Assembly (NCBI RefSeq): GCF_963966145.1
Contig: NC_091054.1
Span: forward strand, 3,968,001-4,032,000
Direction of reading: 5' to 3'
From: Tenebrio molitor
Lineage: Eukaryota; Arthropoda; Insecta; Coleoptera; Tenebrionidae
Length of the DNA: 64,000 nt
The position numbers and the translations under genes are program-made. Below the pieces are notes generated by a model. It saw only the letters and a program-made list of their open reading frames with translations. It was not told the origin of the DNA and ran no database searches. Positions 36,405 to 49,600 of the stretch are shown in pieces. The stretch's first letter is position 1, and each line of letters opens with the position of its first letter.

Positions 36405-36632
36405 TATCGCGTGTTCAAATGAAATCCTGGGCTGAGTAGGCGTTGGAAAAAGTAAACCGTTTAGAACAGTGTAAAGTTTGAATTTCCCGCCATTTGACAC
36501 AGATGACATTTGTTTATGTTTAATCGGGATTAGAGGCTCTAAATTTTAGGTTTAGGTTACGCTTTAAAAAAGCACAACAATTGACGGTTTCCAACGCCTT
36601 CCCAGCCCAGGTTTTCATTTGAACGCGCGATA
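36405..36632. mobile_element. Complete family-B-type MITE (TATCGCGTGTTCAAATGAAA ends)
   Basis: The left end TATCGCGTGTTCAAATGAAA pairs with the right end TTTTCATTTGAACGCGCGATA. Arms continue through TGGGCTGAGTAGGCGTTGGA and TCCAACGCCTTCCCAGCCCA. The 228-bp element shares terminal bases with 17572-17791 but differs inside. Confidence 0.8.
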
Positions 36633-36696
36633 CTTGTTACATAACCATTTAAAAAAAGTAGTTCTTTTTTAATCCATTGTAAGAAAAGTAGTGCTT

Positions 36697-36934
36697 TATA
36701 CAGGGTGCTTAAAAATGACGAAACAACGCTATACCAGACGATTCAGGGACACCCCAGAGTACTAGAAAAATGCTTTTAAAAAAATTGTCAACTGACATTA
36801 AACAATAACTTACCTAATTAATTAATTAATTAATCACGAGAAAGAATTTTTTTAACATTTTTCCCATGCTCAGAGGGTGTCTCTGAATAGTGCATAATGG
36901 CCTTGTTTCGCCATTTTTTAACCACCCTGTACAT
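36697..36934. mobile_element. MITE with TACAGGGTGCTTAAAAATG ends
   Basis: TATACAGGGTGCTTAAAAAT and ATTTTTTAACCACCCTGTA are inverted ends. Inner GACGAAACAACGCTAT and GGCCTTGTTTCGCC continue the arms weakly. Confidence 0.65.
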
Positions 36935-37806
36935 AAGCTGCACAGATAAGTATTTCATTTAGATGTTTAAATTTATTCCAAAACTGTTCAATGGTCAATA
37001 CTTCCCTTTTGTATTTACAAACAAATCTTTTTAATTATTTTTAACAATATTTTACAACTGAAGGAAGTGTAGATAAACGTCCACCACATTTTAATTTCAC
37101 ATTGTTCATATTTCAAGCTCCAAAACTTGGCAAACAAGGGTCTCTACACATGGGTGTCCGCAAGGGGGGCAAAAAGGAACAACTACTGTCTTTCAGACAT
37201 TTTTTTCCATAGCTCAAATTGGTTTTTAAATAGTAATTTCTATGTTTTAATTGCTGCAAAGTAATTTTGCTGTGTTGATTTTTAATAAATGAGTACAACT
37301 TTGATATTTTTTAAATATATTTTTTACAAATCACCCACCTCGTAACGCCCAAATTTAATTTTTTATTTAATTTTTAATTCCTTCCCATTACATTTTTGAC
37401 TCGTTTTTTACATTATTTACTGTATGTACTGTTTCCCGCCCCCGTGGTTTATGACCTGCGGACGCCCATGTCTCTATAAAGTTAGATGAAAGTTTTCCAC
37501 AATGTTTCCATCATCTCCTTATTTTATACTGAGAGGATATAAATATTCTTAAAAACTTACTTCATCTTTTTGGAACAAAATGGACGTATTCTTGTCGACG
37601 AAAAATTAAACGAAACTCGTAGTTTCCGCTTCATTGCAGAAAAATTTGCGAAAATTACAAAATATGTCAAAAATCAATTTGACGTTTATTTGAGATATTT
37701 TAATTTTTAAACCAATCAAAATTCTTGAGTTGTAAAACCTGCCTGGTTTTACAGTTATAATTTTTCTCAATCGCATGTTTAATAACATTACAACTGCATT
37801 CAATAA

Positions 37807-37973
37807 ATATCGGATGTTCATTTCAATTTCTCCTCAAGGTTGGCGTTGAAGAGTCGATTGTGAACGCACCACCCGTCAGTCTGCAAAGTAAAAACACAAA
37901 CAACGCAAAAAATGAGGTTAGATTTAAACTGCTGATCCGTAATCTGCAATCCGTGGTGCGTTCACAATCGACT
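37807..37973. mobile_element. Family-B MITE, right-truncated copy
   Basis: GGCGTTGAAGAGTCGATTGT and GTGCGTTCACAATCGACT match 17572-17791. The right terminus is replaced by unrelated sequence after 37973. Confidence 0.7.
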
Positions 37974-39836
37974 AGCTTTTGTTTATATTGGCGTCCCTTC
38001 ATCAACTGTCAAATCCTAGATGTCAATGTCATTTATTGAGTGAACAACTGCTGTGAATGATTTCTTTTTATACTTTAAATTAATGGTTGTGTACTTAAAA
38101 GAAATGTCAGAGTGTAGCAACTATTTGCCTTTGTAAAAGAAGGAGAAAATCAGCGCTTACTTGACCACAAAAACTTTTTTGAACAGTCGTTATAACAGTT
38201 TGGTTACGAGGTTATGACTTTTTTTGTCATGTTCCTTAATAACAATTTTGCTAAAACTTTTCCTGAGAAATAAAATAATACGACTATGATAAAAACGATG
38301 TCCATAAAAATAATATTGTAATCAAAAATATTCGTTGAAAGTTGCACATTTTCCGAATTAAATAAGTTCGTTGTTTACGAAATCCAAAGCAAGTGAGATA
38401 TTTTAGTGCAATATTTTAATGCTACATAATAATTTAGTTGTCTGAGAAAAGAAGATTTGTTTAAGTAAAAATAACAAACCAGTTTCGATAAATAAATCAT
38501 TAGCAACACGTCCTACTGACATGTATTGAAGATTTTTAAATTTGGAATTTTTCTTTTGGCGGAAGTAGCAAAAATAACCCGGTTGTTTTCACTTGATTAT
38601 TATTAATGAAAATTCCCTTGTACACTCTCACTGGCACAAAGACTTGCCAACACTTGACTTATCTATCATAAATCTGCCAAGATTTTTCCCAAGCTTGTTT
38701 CGCAGTGACAAAACTCCATCGGAATTTTTTCCCCGGTATTGTCCCCGCTAATAATACTTTTACTGTCGACATTATTTTGGCTGTGACACGAGTTGATTGC
38801 ACTTTCACAGTTTGTCATTATTTTGATGGCGCGGTATATTTGTGGAGATTTCCGTGTAAGAAACAGTTACGGTTTTGGAAAAATACCGATCGAGTTGATC
38901 CTCAAAAATGTATTTAATGGACGCAGTAAAAAAGTGGGTTATAAACAATTGAGAAACCACTCGAAATAGGCACAATAAAAATTGAATAACCCTCTCAGAG
39001 CAGATGCTTTGAAGTTTATGGAGTTCCCGGCGGAAAACAAACGGTGAAAAAATATTGGAGGTTAGGATTCCAAGAAGATGTACCAGCTTGACAAAAAATA
39101 TTTGTAATTTAGGAAACAATTGATTGTGTTTTGGAAAATATAAAGAAAGCAGTAAAAGTATAAATGTGCGTATGAGTCAATTCCTTCAAGACTAAAAACG
39201 AAGCAATAAAAACATTCAAAATTTAGAGAAAAAGTAAACAATTTCCTTTTAGAATTTTTATTTCGTTAACTGTGTGTTAATTACGTAATGAATCACACCG
39301 CCATGATTTTCTTCTGGAATTAGACATTTTGCTGTTGCTGCTGAGTAATCCGAAAACCTCCGATCATTAAACAACACAACAGGAACAGCGAATCTGTTAT
39401 TTTATAATTCTCTCTTCGCGAAAACAAACGCTTTATTAAACCGCATCGCTGTTGTTTGAGCGAAACATGAATTAAAAAATAGTAATTTATCTTGATGAAT
39501 GAATAAAATCCAAACACGCATCTGGTTGGGTTAACAAACAATTCAATTAATTAGGGTAAAATAAACACAGTTGATTTTTTTTAATTTTGGCTTCTCACAT
39601 AACAAAAGTGTGTGGGTACACCTGCCCTTTCGAATGTTCAAGAAGTGGGTTTTGAAGTGAAACTTCTTTGGCGAGGGTAGTGAGTCCGAAAGACCTTGAA
39701 ATATTCAAGATGAAACGCTATTGAATAGCGCATGCGTGAGATGTTTACATTTAATGGATTTAAATATCCAGAAGTGCCACCAGATGTACTTAATAACGGA
39801 GAGAATTATTACAAAAAAAAAGACAAAACATGTACG

Positions 39837-39956
39837 TATACAGGGTGTTACAGAAATGCACAGAAAAATTTTAACCACGAGCTACTGGTTTCATGTAGAA
39901 CTCGGAAAAAATATTTAAAAAATTCTATGTCAAAAAATAAATTGACACCCTGTATA
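39837..39956. mobile_element. Family-A MITE, 120-bp deletion derivative
   Basis: TATACAGGGTGTTACAGAAA, TTTTAACCACGAGCTACTGG and the terminal GACACCCTGTATA are all family-A sequence, but the palindromic half and central hairpin are gone. Confidence 0.7.
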
Positions 39957-40588
39957 TGTAAAAATAAAAACAATTTCCTACTAACTTAAACATCTGCTTA
40001 ATCACTCACCCTGCATAAGTTTCTTAGTTAATTTTGTTACATATTTTGCTTTTTAAGATGCAGGGTTGGTACAAGGAAAATTCCCTTCGTTGCCTGTCAC
40101 TGGGGGCAGTAATTAGGATTATTGCTACGCCATAAATAAGAAACTTCCGTCTCCGTAAAAGCTCTCGACTTGCCGCAAAAATACTCCAAACGTCGTTGGA
40201 AAAAACGTTGCGAAAAACTTTTTTTGGACGGCAGTGTAAGCTCAATTTTCCGGGTATTGTTCTGGTTCGCGGCCACCGGTTCACGTATATATTTTTTTTT
40301 GGGGAAATATCGCCGTCTCCGTTTATTCCCGGTCGTGTCAAAGAGAATTCTCATCGACGACAGCAAACATCACGCTTGTTAACAAGGCACGCTCCAATTG
40401 AGCGCATTGCTGCCAACATGATGAGAGGAAAATCCAAAAGAATCGCCAAATTCTCCGACGACACAACACCTATAATTTAAAGTATAGTCGATTGCGATCC
40501 ACGTCTCTAAATATAAAATCCCGCCTCTAACTTATTAAAGTTTCTTATGCGGGTGTGCAACGGCATCCCAAAAGCCCCCCGGAGGTAT

Positions 40589-40625
40589 TATAAAGAGTGA
40601 AATCGGGCCGAAACGAGGATCAGTC
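40589..40625 (+). promoter_or_regulatory. Core promoter of troponin C: TATA box plus initiator
   Basis: TATAAA at 40589-40594 is followed by TCAGTC at 40620-40625, an arthropod initiator match, with the A 33 nt from the first T of the TATA box. The predicted start site is about 66 nt upstream of the ATG at 40688. Confidence 0.65.
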
Positions 40626-40687
40626 TTTGTGTGCTCAGATCCGGTCCTGGCGTGTTTATGTCGTTGTTGTTTTAATCGCAGTACACA

Positions 40688-43600
40688 ATGGTTAGTAGTG
40701 CCGCGGATTTATGGGGTTTTTCCCCGCTCCGGTGGGGGAAAAATCCCACCCGGACTATTCCGGGCTGATGGATTTATGCATCGCGCCCGGAAGCTGTCTC
40801 GGATAAGCGATGTATTATAAACTGAGACGTGTCAGGATACAGAAAGTGTAATTAAACGGATTTTACCGAAACACGTTACAGTTTCAATATGCGCATCCAT
40901 CTGTGTCTTCGATTTTACTAATAATTAAACAGGGGCTGGATATTAATCTTGAATCCGTTTCGTCTGTTTCAGGCCGACGGATTGGATAATGAAAAAGTCA
41001 ATCGTGAGTACCCTTCGAGCTTTTTATCTATTTTATCTATTTGGGAGCTTTGTGCTTGTGCCGCCTGGGGATTAGGGATTTGAAAACAAAGCTGAAAAAT
41101 GCTGCTGTCACGAACACCGGAGCGGATAAATGATGATTTCTTTGAGATTTTTCGAGGTTCAGGAAATGATCGCTAAATATAATGTCGATGGAATTTCCAA
41201 AAATTGAAAAATGAGCTCGGGAATATGGCGCAGTTTCAATGTTTAAAAATAAGCGAATGATTTGCTGTCGGCTGTTGTCTGAAAAATTCATTTTCCAAAA
41301 TCAACCAAGGTCAAGGATCACAATTTTTCTCATATTTTGGTTTTATGAGTTTTTAAGTGTCGCGCTATAAATCTTGAGCTTGGAAAAATATTTTTTGAAA
41401 AATTTCAGACATTTTTATTTTTGTAATTTTAGCATTATCATTCACACTCAACACATCTCTTATTAAAATACCAACAAAAATAATATTTCTACATTTTTAC
41501 GATGCCATTACTTCTTACTGATCAAGAAAAAAAAAACAACCGATATTCAACAGTTTTGCATTAATTGGCAATAAATTTATGTTATTTATATTATATTACT
41601 TTTTATTGCAAGTTCATCTGGTTTGGGTTTTTTAAATGCAGGTTAAGCAATACCTACTATTTTTATTTTTAACAGTTAGTTATCTCACTTATACAGGGTG
41701 TTAGGGAATGGCCTCCCAAAAATTTCAGGGTGAGTTTATTAGAGAAAATGTGGTCGAAAACCTTTATACCGTTTTTGGATAAATTAAACCGTTTTCTGAA
41801 AATAAAATTGTTTGCGGTTGTTTTGGGACTGCTGAAATATTGCTTATATGTTTCGACTTAAAAATACGATTCGAAATTTACTACTGTCAGAGTTTACATT
41901 TTAAATAAACAATAAAATGGTGCAAAAGCTCCCAAACAGTAGGGCACTGTTTTAAATTTTTATTTTTGAGAAAACCATTCGTGTTGGGAAAAAATGGTAT
42001 TAAGGTTTTCGACCACATTTTCCCTCATAAAGTCACCGTGACATTCTTGGGAGACCATTCCCTAACACCCTGTATAAAAAAAAAACAAATAAAGAAAATA
42101 AGCAGTAGGTAAATAAAAATATCTACGTGATGGCAATAAATTATGTTGGCCGAAGTTTGGAAAATATTTTGATAAAATGCCTGCAAATTGGTTGTGCAAT
42201 TTATTTCAATTTATCAGAAAATATAACATACCATCCAGAGTTATTTAGTTCTACAAAATGCGATCAAAATTTCGTAGTGATTTGGCGGAAATGTAATATT
42301 TTACAGGACACAGTTTGAGAAACACTGTTCTACATAATTTCCAAATTTGTTTATTTTGATATTTCTTCTTCTTACATAGTTAGTGTTGTGAAACTCAATT
42401 AAAAATGTAAACTTTGATAACTAAATTGTATCGAGTGTTCATCAAGTAGCCTTTGAATATTTGACAACATTGTGCCGTATGTCTTAGAAGATCAATGACA
42501 AAAGTTAGGTTAGGACCATGTTAAAAAGTGACATTTTTGACTAAATTTATTTTATATTACATATGTAATGTGAGTGCCAGATTATCAAAAAGCTTTACAA
42601 TTAGAGCAGGACATTCACCTCAAAAAATGACCTTACACTCGCCAAACACAACTGACATCTGTCAAAAAAAAAACATCATGCTTTTTTGCTCCATCTTCTT
42701 TCATCAAAAAGTCATAGCCAACTTGATGAACTTTTCTTTTGAACACCCGTTACATTCTCCAAGTGTACAGTGAACAGTGCTGTTAAATTTCTGTGATTAC
42801 TTCATTAGTTCCGGTTGTTGTATTTTATGACAGCCTGTATATTCGATGGATTTAAACTGTCTAGGTGCATTTCATTATTTAAGAGCTTTAAAAAAGAAAA
42901 ATAACTATTTTATATACTCTGTAATGCGCGAATACGTCTTTCAAAAAATGTTTCATGACGCATTTTAGTCCACAATGCAACTTTTGAAACGAGAGCGAGG
43001 TAGAATTATTCGCAGTTTAAAATACAAATAAAATAAAGCAACAAAATTGTTGAAATAAACCTGTTACGTACTCGTTCTATTTTTGAAAACATCCAAATAA
43101 TGCAAAATGTTTGAGGAGTCATTTCTTTACATCTCATCAACAAATTTCTCACATTCTGGAAGCCTTCCAGTTGACTTTCCTTTATTTACAGCCTGAACAA
43201 ATATCTTGATTACATCTCTAATATGTAGTAACTAATATCCCACCGAGATTGTCTTTAACCGACTTAGAACGTCTTAATTAGCACTAAAATAAAACAGCGA
43301 AAATTTCAAAGTGACAGCTGTGAGCTGTCAAATGTCAAATTTTTGCTAATCCATAAGAGAATGTCATATATCACAGCCAACTAAGATGCAAGATACATTT
43401 ATAACAAATCTATATTTATATAGGTATGTACTAATAATAATAAACGAAATAAAAAATAAATAAACGAAGGCAATAAAATTGCTGAAAAACTATATTTTTG
43501 ATATTATTAAATACTCTAACGTTTTACAAATAAAATTAGACGTCTTAAATTTGAGATTTATTTCATTTTAAATTATTTTTTAATTATACAGGGTGTTCCA

Positions 43601-46600
43601 AAACTACCGCCAAAACTTTACAGCACATGATAAAATATGCTATACTGAATAATAAATCATAAAAAAAATCCGTTTTTGTATGTTGTTTTTTTTTGTATAT
43701 ATTTTTTTAATTTACGTTTGCCAACATCAATTTACCTTACAATTTCCAATAGCAAAATTTAACAAGTTATGATATACAGACGCATAAAAACCCGTTTGAT
43801 TAACATTTTTGGCGATAGTTTTGGAACACCCTGTAGTATATTAATTTCAGAAAAAAATCAAGAATTTAATAAATTATTCTCTTATCAATTTAAACGTTCC
43901 CGTTTTATGTCCTTTTATTGTAATTTATTTCCGACTGATTTAATCGATGTTTTTATTTGTGCGTTTGAAGCGTAAAATTAGTCGAAACGCGCCGCAAAAA
44001 AGAAAAAAGTGTCATATCTTATTTAAATGTCACTCGGGCGAGATGGAAAGCGGCAACAAAATTGAACAAATAATATATGCTCACGACGTCACCTTCCGAA
44101 CAAGGTTAGTTAACGCCACGCCACATGGGCACCGTGGTCATAATTTGTTTGTCACCGTACTTATAACATTTTCATGTGTGCGAATATGCACTTTTTGTAC
44201 TCTTTTAAAAATACATAAGGGTAATATTCCATGAAAGGGGTTAACCATTATCGAATAAAAGTGTTCAGCTGTGTTGTTTGCGCACAGTAAAAATCCAACC
44301 ATTTACTGCGTTCTTTACTTTCGCATAAAACCGGCTGTATTAAAATGTAAACTGATAATAACACTATTTTTATCTGAACGTCGCAGATCGATATTATTTA
44401 CGCGATTCGAAGCATTTGGAGCGTTTTTATTTCCAGTTAATTTTCTCGCTCGCAAATAAACTCCGCCACCTTCGTTCAAATAATCCCAAAAAATAAGCAA
44501 ACCATCAGCACTTAGGCAAATCTCTCCGGAATGCCTGGAAAAATTGTCGCCGTCCCATTCGCGGGACCATTACTCCTGCGTGGCGCTGTAAACACGGCAA
44601 CGCCACACCTAATAAACACCCCGCCGCCCCCATTTTAATCCCGCCACTGTATCACTTTAACGACATTCTTTTGTTTGTTTGTTTTTCGCCCTTTTTAATC
44701 ATCTAATACGCGGTTCCCAATTGCAACCGAAACATCGAAGTGGGTCGCGTTTTTATCATCGTCCAATCAAAAATAACGGCGCCGATCAGAAATCGGGAGG
44801 ACGACCGAAAGCAAAACGAAGAAAAATGGTAGTCGCCGACCTTGGGCGCCATTCTAAAAATGAAGACGGCAATTAAAATTTTATGGGGCGCAATCGATGG
44901 TGATTAGGCGTTTTGTTTTTTGGAATCGCGTTTTATGGTGGAGGAGTTAAAAATATGCTATAATCGGGACGCGAATGAATCGGAGGAGGCGGGGGACGAT
45001 TAAAAAATATCAAATTTTTCGTTATATTTTTCTGTCATCGCAGCCTGCTTGTTATTTTTATATGGGAGCATCTGGCGCCCGAATTCTTGGTGACTGAGAA
45101 ATAACCCGTAATGCGATGTTTACCTTCATTATTAAAACCGGGATTTTATGCAGAATGCATGATGGTTGCTTCTACAAGAAACATAAACAGTATTTACTAT
45201 TTTATATGCATACGAAACATTTTCCCATTAACCAGTGCCCTAGAAAATTGCATATTTCGCATATTTTCATAAATTGCATATTTATATTTTGCCACATAAT
45301 GAAGGTTACTAATTATTTTCATCGCTGCAATAACCGCGAGGTCCGTTGGATCTAGTTTACATTATTTTTCAAGGTAATTTTGGATTTTTTAATGCAGTAA
45401 TAGCTGCCCGCACATTTATCTTATCTGGATGTAAAGAATGTTCAATAAACTCTTGGGGCTTCTGATATTCTGAGAATTAACAAACATCTTGTTCTGTAAA
45501 ACCAAGAATCATCAGTAAAAAAAAATTATTCTAAAACATCGCCTCATTATGTCGGAGGGAGGAAACTGAATTCAAAGCAAACATGATATTAAAAAAAAGA
45601 AGAGAAAAAGACAATAGGATATTACCCAAACGAAATAAATAGAAAAACAAAAAAATTGTACGAAACATATTTGTAATGGTGTATTTCGCAACAAGTTTTA
45701 AAATATGAAGTATTATTATCGTATAAACTTTTTGCTCTTCCAATTCTCCTTTACTTTACTCAATTTCTTATACCGTGCGATCAAAAATTAAAAAAATCGT
45801 GATGGCCATGATTCAGTTGGCAGCACGTAAAAATGTAATTCAAATGTCATCAGACGTCATTAATTACAAATTTAATTCAAATGTCATCAGATGTCATTAA
45901 TTACAATAGTAACTGTCATTCCGGACTTTCAAGGCACTTACCAACAACTTGCCTTGATTATTTTGTTTTTCCATACCTGAAAAACAACGTGTTCAAAAAC
46001 AAGCCGGTTAGAATTTTTGAATTAATGTAAGTAATTACTGATAACTGCAATTTAATTGATGTCCCGACTTTGCGAAGGTCATTTGAAAACATGAAGCAAA
46101 GAGAGTAGCATTATGTTTGGAAGCTGAAGGCAGACATTTCGAACTTTTATTCTAGTTCGTAAATACGATTGGAGCTCCTCAACCGACAGCTCACACATAA
46201 TGCACACCTTTATGAAAATCAAGATTTCAACGTTCTCAAAATCACTAACCTAACTTTTAACAGTGGTATCTGATAATTGAAATTTTAACGAATTGCCAAC
46301 TGAAATTTTTGGTCACAGCCAAGTCTATTTTTTTTCGATCTCACGGTATATTTGGCAACTAAAATCTCTAGGAGATTGGCCAACTGAGGAAAAACTATTT
46401 TTAGAGAGCCTTCAATAACAACATTTTTCCTCGATTATTACAAATATAAGAAGCATTCTTCATTAGTCATTCTTATTGCAATAACTGTCACGTTAGTTTT
46501 AAAATAGGTGTCTAATTCACGACATAAATATTTTCAACGGGAGGAAATCGTACAGCTATGATTTATTGTGGATTTGAAATAAAACAGACAACAATGCACT

Positions 46601-49600
46601 AGACATTGACGCTATTTATAACCTCAAAAAGCGAAGTATGAAGACAAAGATGAAGAGAAAATTGTAATTATTTACCAAAAATTTTTAAAGATATTACCTT
46701 ACCTTAGATTAATCCGGCAAGGGTTTTGTTACCAAATTACAGGTGTCCCAGAATGAACCAGCATAATTTTAACCACGCGCTACTGGCTTCATGACATTTA
46801 ATTTTTGAGGTACATTTTTTTTTAATTGCTTTTAGTCTTCCACGTTGTCCCACAACCTCGTAAATAAAATTTCGGCACATTTTAAAAATACACCCTGTAT
46901 ACAAATATTTTTGAAATTGAAATCTATTATGTTTTATTACTTTTTTCTTTCATATCTATTTTTAAATGAAAATATCAGAACAAGACACTTAAAATTGGCA
47001 GTTTCTTAACAAATCTACCTAGAACTGTAAAAGAATGGGTTTCGCTATTCTTCTCAGTATTGCATATTTATCATGTGTCAACACTTCATTTTCATTTAGT
47101 GATTTATTCTTTCCAGTACTGAGAAGGGCGTTCTCCATGTTCGACTCAGGGAAAAAGGGCAGCATCGAAAAAGAGAAGGTGCGCACGATCTTGACCACAC
47201 TGGGCCAAACCTACGACGACAAACAACTAGACTCGCTCCTAGATGGAGAAGATCCAGAAGGTAAGCGCCAATCGACTTTTTCTCATAAATATTTGTCATG
47301 ACACCTGAGCCTTTACGACCCATTAACAACGAAATATCGGCTACTTTTAGACCGCACCTCGTAACCGCATATTTCCCCCAATCATAAATTTCCGGTGGAA
47401 TTTGGCCGCACGGCCAGAGCCTGTAGATTGCGGCACCTCCGAAATCAAGACGCACGGATTGAAAAACAAAAGCTCGCCGCTTGATTGATGGGCGCGCGTC
47501 AATCGCCGTCGCAGCCACCTTGCGTGGGCTCTTTTTCGCCCCGAACCGATAACAATACATTTTCAATCGCACATTAAATAAGTATTTGATGATGGATGTT
47601 CCGATTCCGATGTTTACACACGTTTCGACAACTAAGAACGGATCGATTCGTGATTCGCAAACATGTCGGTCACGTGGACGCCGTGTTTATGCAACCGTGA
47701 ACACAGATGGACGAACATCAAACGCGGGAATTTTCTGCTTAAATCGGGTTTTCTTGGGATCGGTCCAACCGAATCAAACGCCGCTGACAGGACAGTTTCG
47801 ATCGACGAATGGGGATTTTTCGATTTTCTCGAAAAAAAATTATTCGATCCGTTTTTGATATAAATTTATTACGGTGATAGCGGACGGCAATAATTCAATT
47901 TGAATGCAATTATTGTTTGATTATTGCATTGAGTCTATGAATACTCGACTGTTCTACCTCGGGACTAAATGAAAATGGCGCTGCATCATTAATTTGGTGT
48001 TATCCAATCATTTCGGGTTCGGGTTAATGTTCAGATTCCCGAAACGGCATGTCGGGAATTTTATGGAGCACCAGGAGGGTTACAATTTGAATGCCGTTAT
48101 TGTGCGGTATTTGCTAATTAATCTGTAACAAAAGCACCATGTTGGGAAAATATTTTAAAAAAAAACGAAAGAAAAAAGTTTTCTCCAAAAATTGAAATGA
48201 ATCATTTTCTTCATTGCTTTTATGTTTTAACTGGACTTTAATTGTCAAGCTAAGGTTAAGTGTCATGTTGACACAATTAAAATGGTTGGGTGGTGCAAAA
48301 ATTAGTATATGCACCTCGGGAGTGTATGATTTTTACCCTCGGTGCTTTGAGAACCCTCGGGCTACAAACTGCACCTCGGGTAAAAATCATGTACTTTACT
48401 CCCTCGGTGCATAATCGACAAGTCTACACTGCCGACCTATTTTCAGTCGTTTCCCGCTTATTGAACAGGCACGGGAAGATCAACTTACCGAATTCATGTG
48501 GGTCGTAATGAAAACAACAAAATAACAAAGCTGTTATGGATTAGAACGGCACAAGGTGCTATTATTAGCAGGAATAAAGTTTAAAATTCAACAAGGAGTA
48601 TTTTTTATGTTTAATAAAAATATAAAATATGTATCACAAAAAATATTATATGATATATTCGCTCGTTAAGTGCGTAATATACTATATAATAATCGTAACA
48701 ATTTATTGTTAACAAGTACGTTAATGAATACTTCAAAACTGCCATATGGAGGTATTTCCTTCTTTACAACAAGAAAACTCTTGTTTTGGATTTTTCAAAA
48801 TCAAAGTCAAAAAAAAATATCATAAGAAGAGCTAATTGTGATTGATTTATTAGAACACCAAAGAATAAATTATTTTATCTACGACCATTAAATAATATGT
48901 TTATTAGTTACGTAACTATAGATACATTATGTTAGTCATAAATTACACCCGTGACTTAGTATAAGTCACTTGTGATTTATCATAAGTCACAAATCTTAAA
49001 AATTTTGTTGCCTCGCCTGCGGCTCGTTTTTTAATTTTCACCTTCGTGGATTATGATAGTCATTATTAGCTCGTCAAATAATATACAAATTCTTCACAAT
49101 CACATGGCTGCCTTTTGTAACTTGACAAACGTTTTATATAAAAAATCGTCATCATGATTCACCACTATACTTTCAATCGATAAGAATTATTTGCTTCCGC
49201 CTCTAAAATTGAACAACGTTTTAGTAAATTAGAAACCCAAAATACAGACAGCAGTATTGATTCGTTGATCAATGAAAGATACACAAAATAAAACGCTTTT
49301 AAAACACACAATTTTCGTGCTCGAGTATTGTTTGTTTTTCATTTAAACAGAGTCAACGTCAAACGGAAACAAGAAGAGTACAGGCGGAGCTACAGTTGTA
49401 ATTACTGTTCCATAGACTTGACACCACGTGACGTGCTCTTCCTATTTTCAATGGAAATTAGTATTTGTTGCACTCTTGAAATAACTAACGGTGACAGGTG
49501 TGTTTCACTTTTTATAATAATTAATCGGCTCTGCTGATATCTTGTGTAGTAACTGTCATGTATTTTAGATTTTTATGACAATTTATCAAAAACGCTCTAT

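Larger units (their letters stand above)
30382..40588. other. Large repeat-containing intergenic region
   Basis: About 10 kb without a supportable gene. It holds a dispersed repeat at 30832-30882 (matches 8861-8922 inverted), and mobile elements at 32129, 36405, 36697, 37807 and 39837. Moderately GC-richer non-coding blocks lie near 34.3-34.8 kb. AATT simple repeats occur at about 35.23 and 36.82 kb. Open frames here are short and without recognisable motifs. Confidence 0.55.
41004..47116. other. Troponin C intron 2 (6.1 kb)
   Basis: No exon of another gene is evident. It contains MITEs at 41690 and 43585, a family-A fragment at 46737, the 46590-46628 repeat and otherwise AT-rich DNA. A degenerate family-B-type pair (TATCGAGTGTTCATC near 42430; TTTTGAACACCCGTTACA near 42740) may mark another element. 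GC-richer sequence at 44.5-45.0 kb shows no coding signal. Confidence 0.55.

Noticed and set aside
47096..47572. 158-codon open frame on the minus strand
   Set aside because: It overlaps troponin C exon 3 in antisense, runs into intron sequence and shows no recognisable motif.
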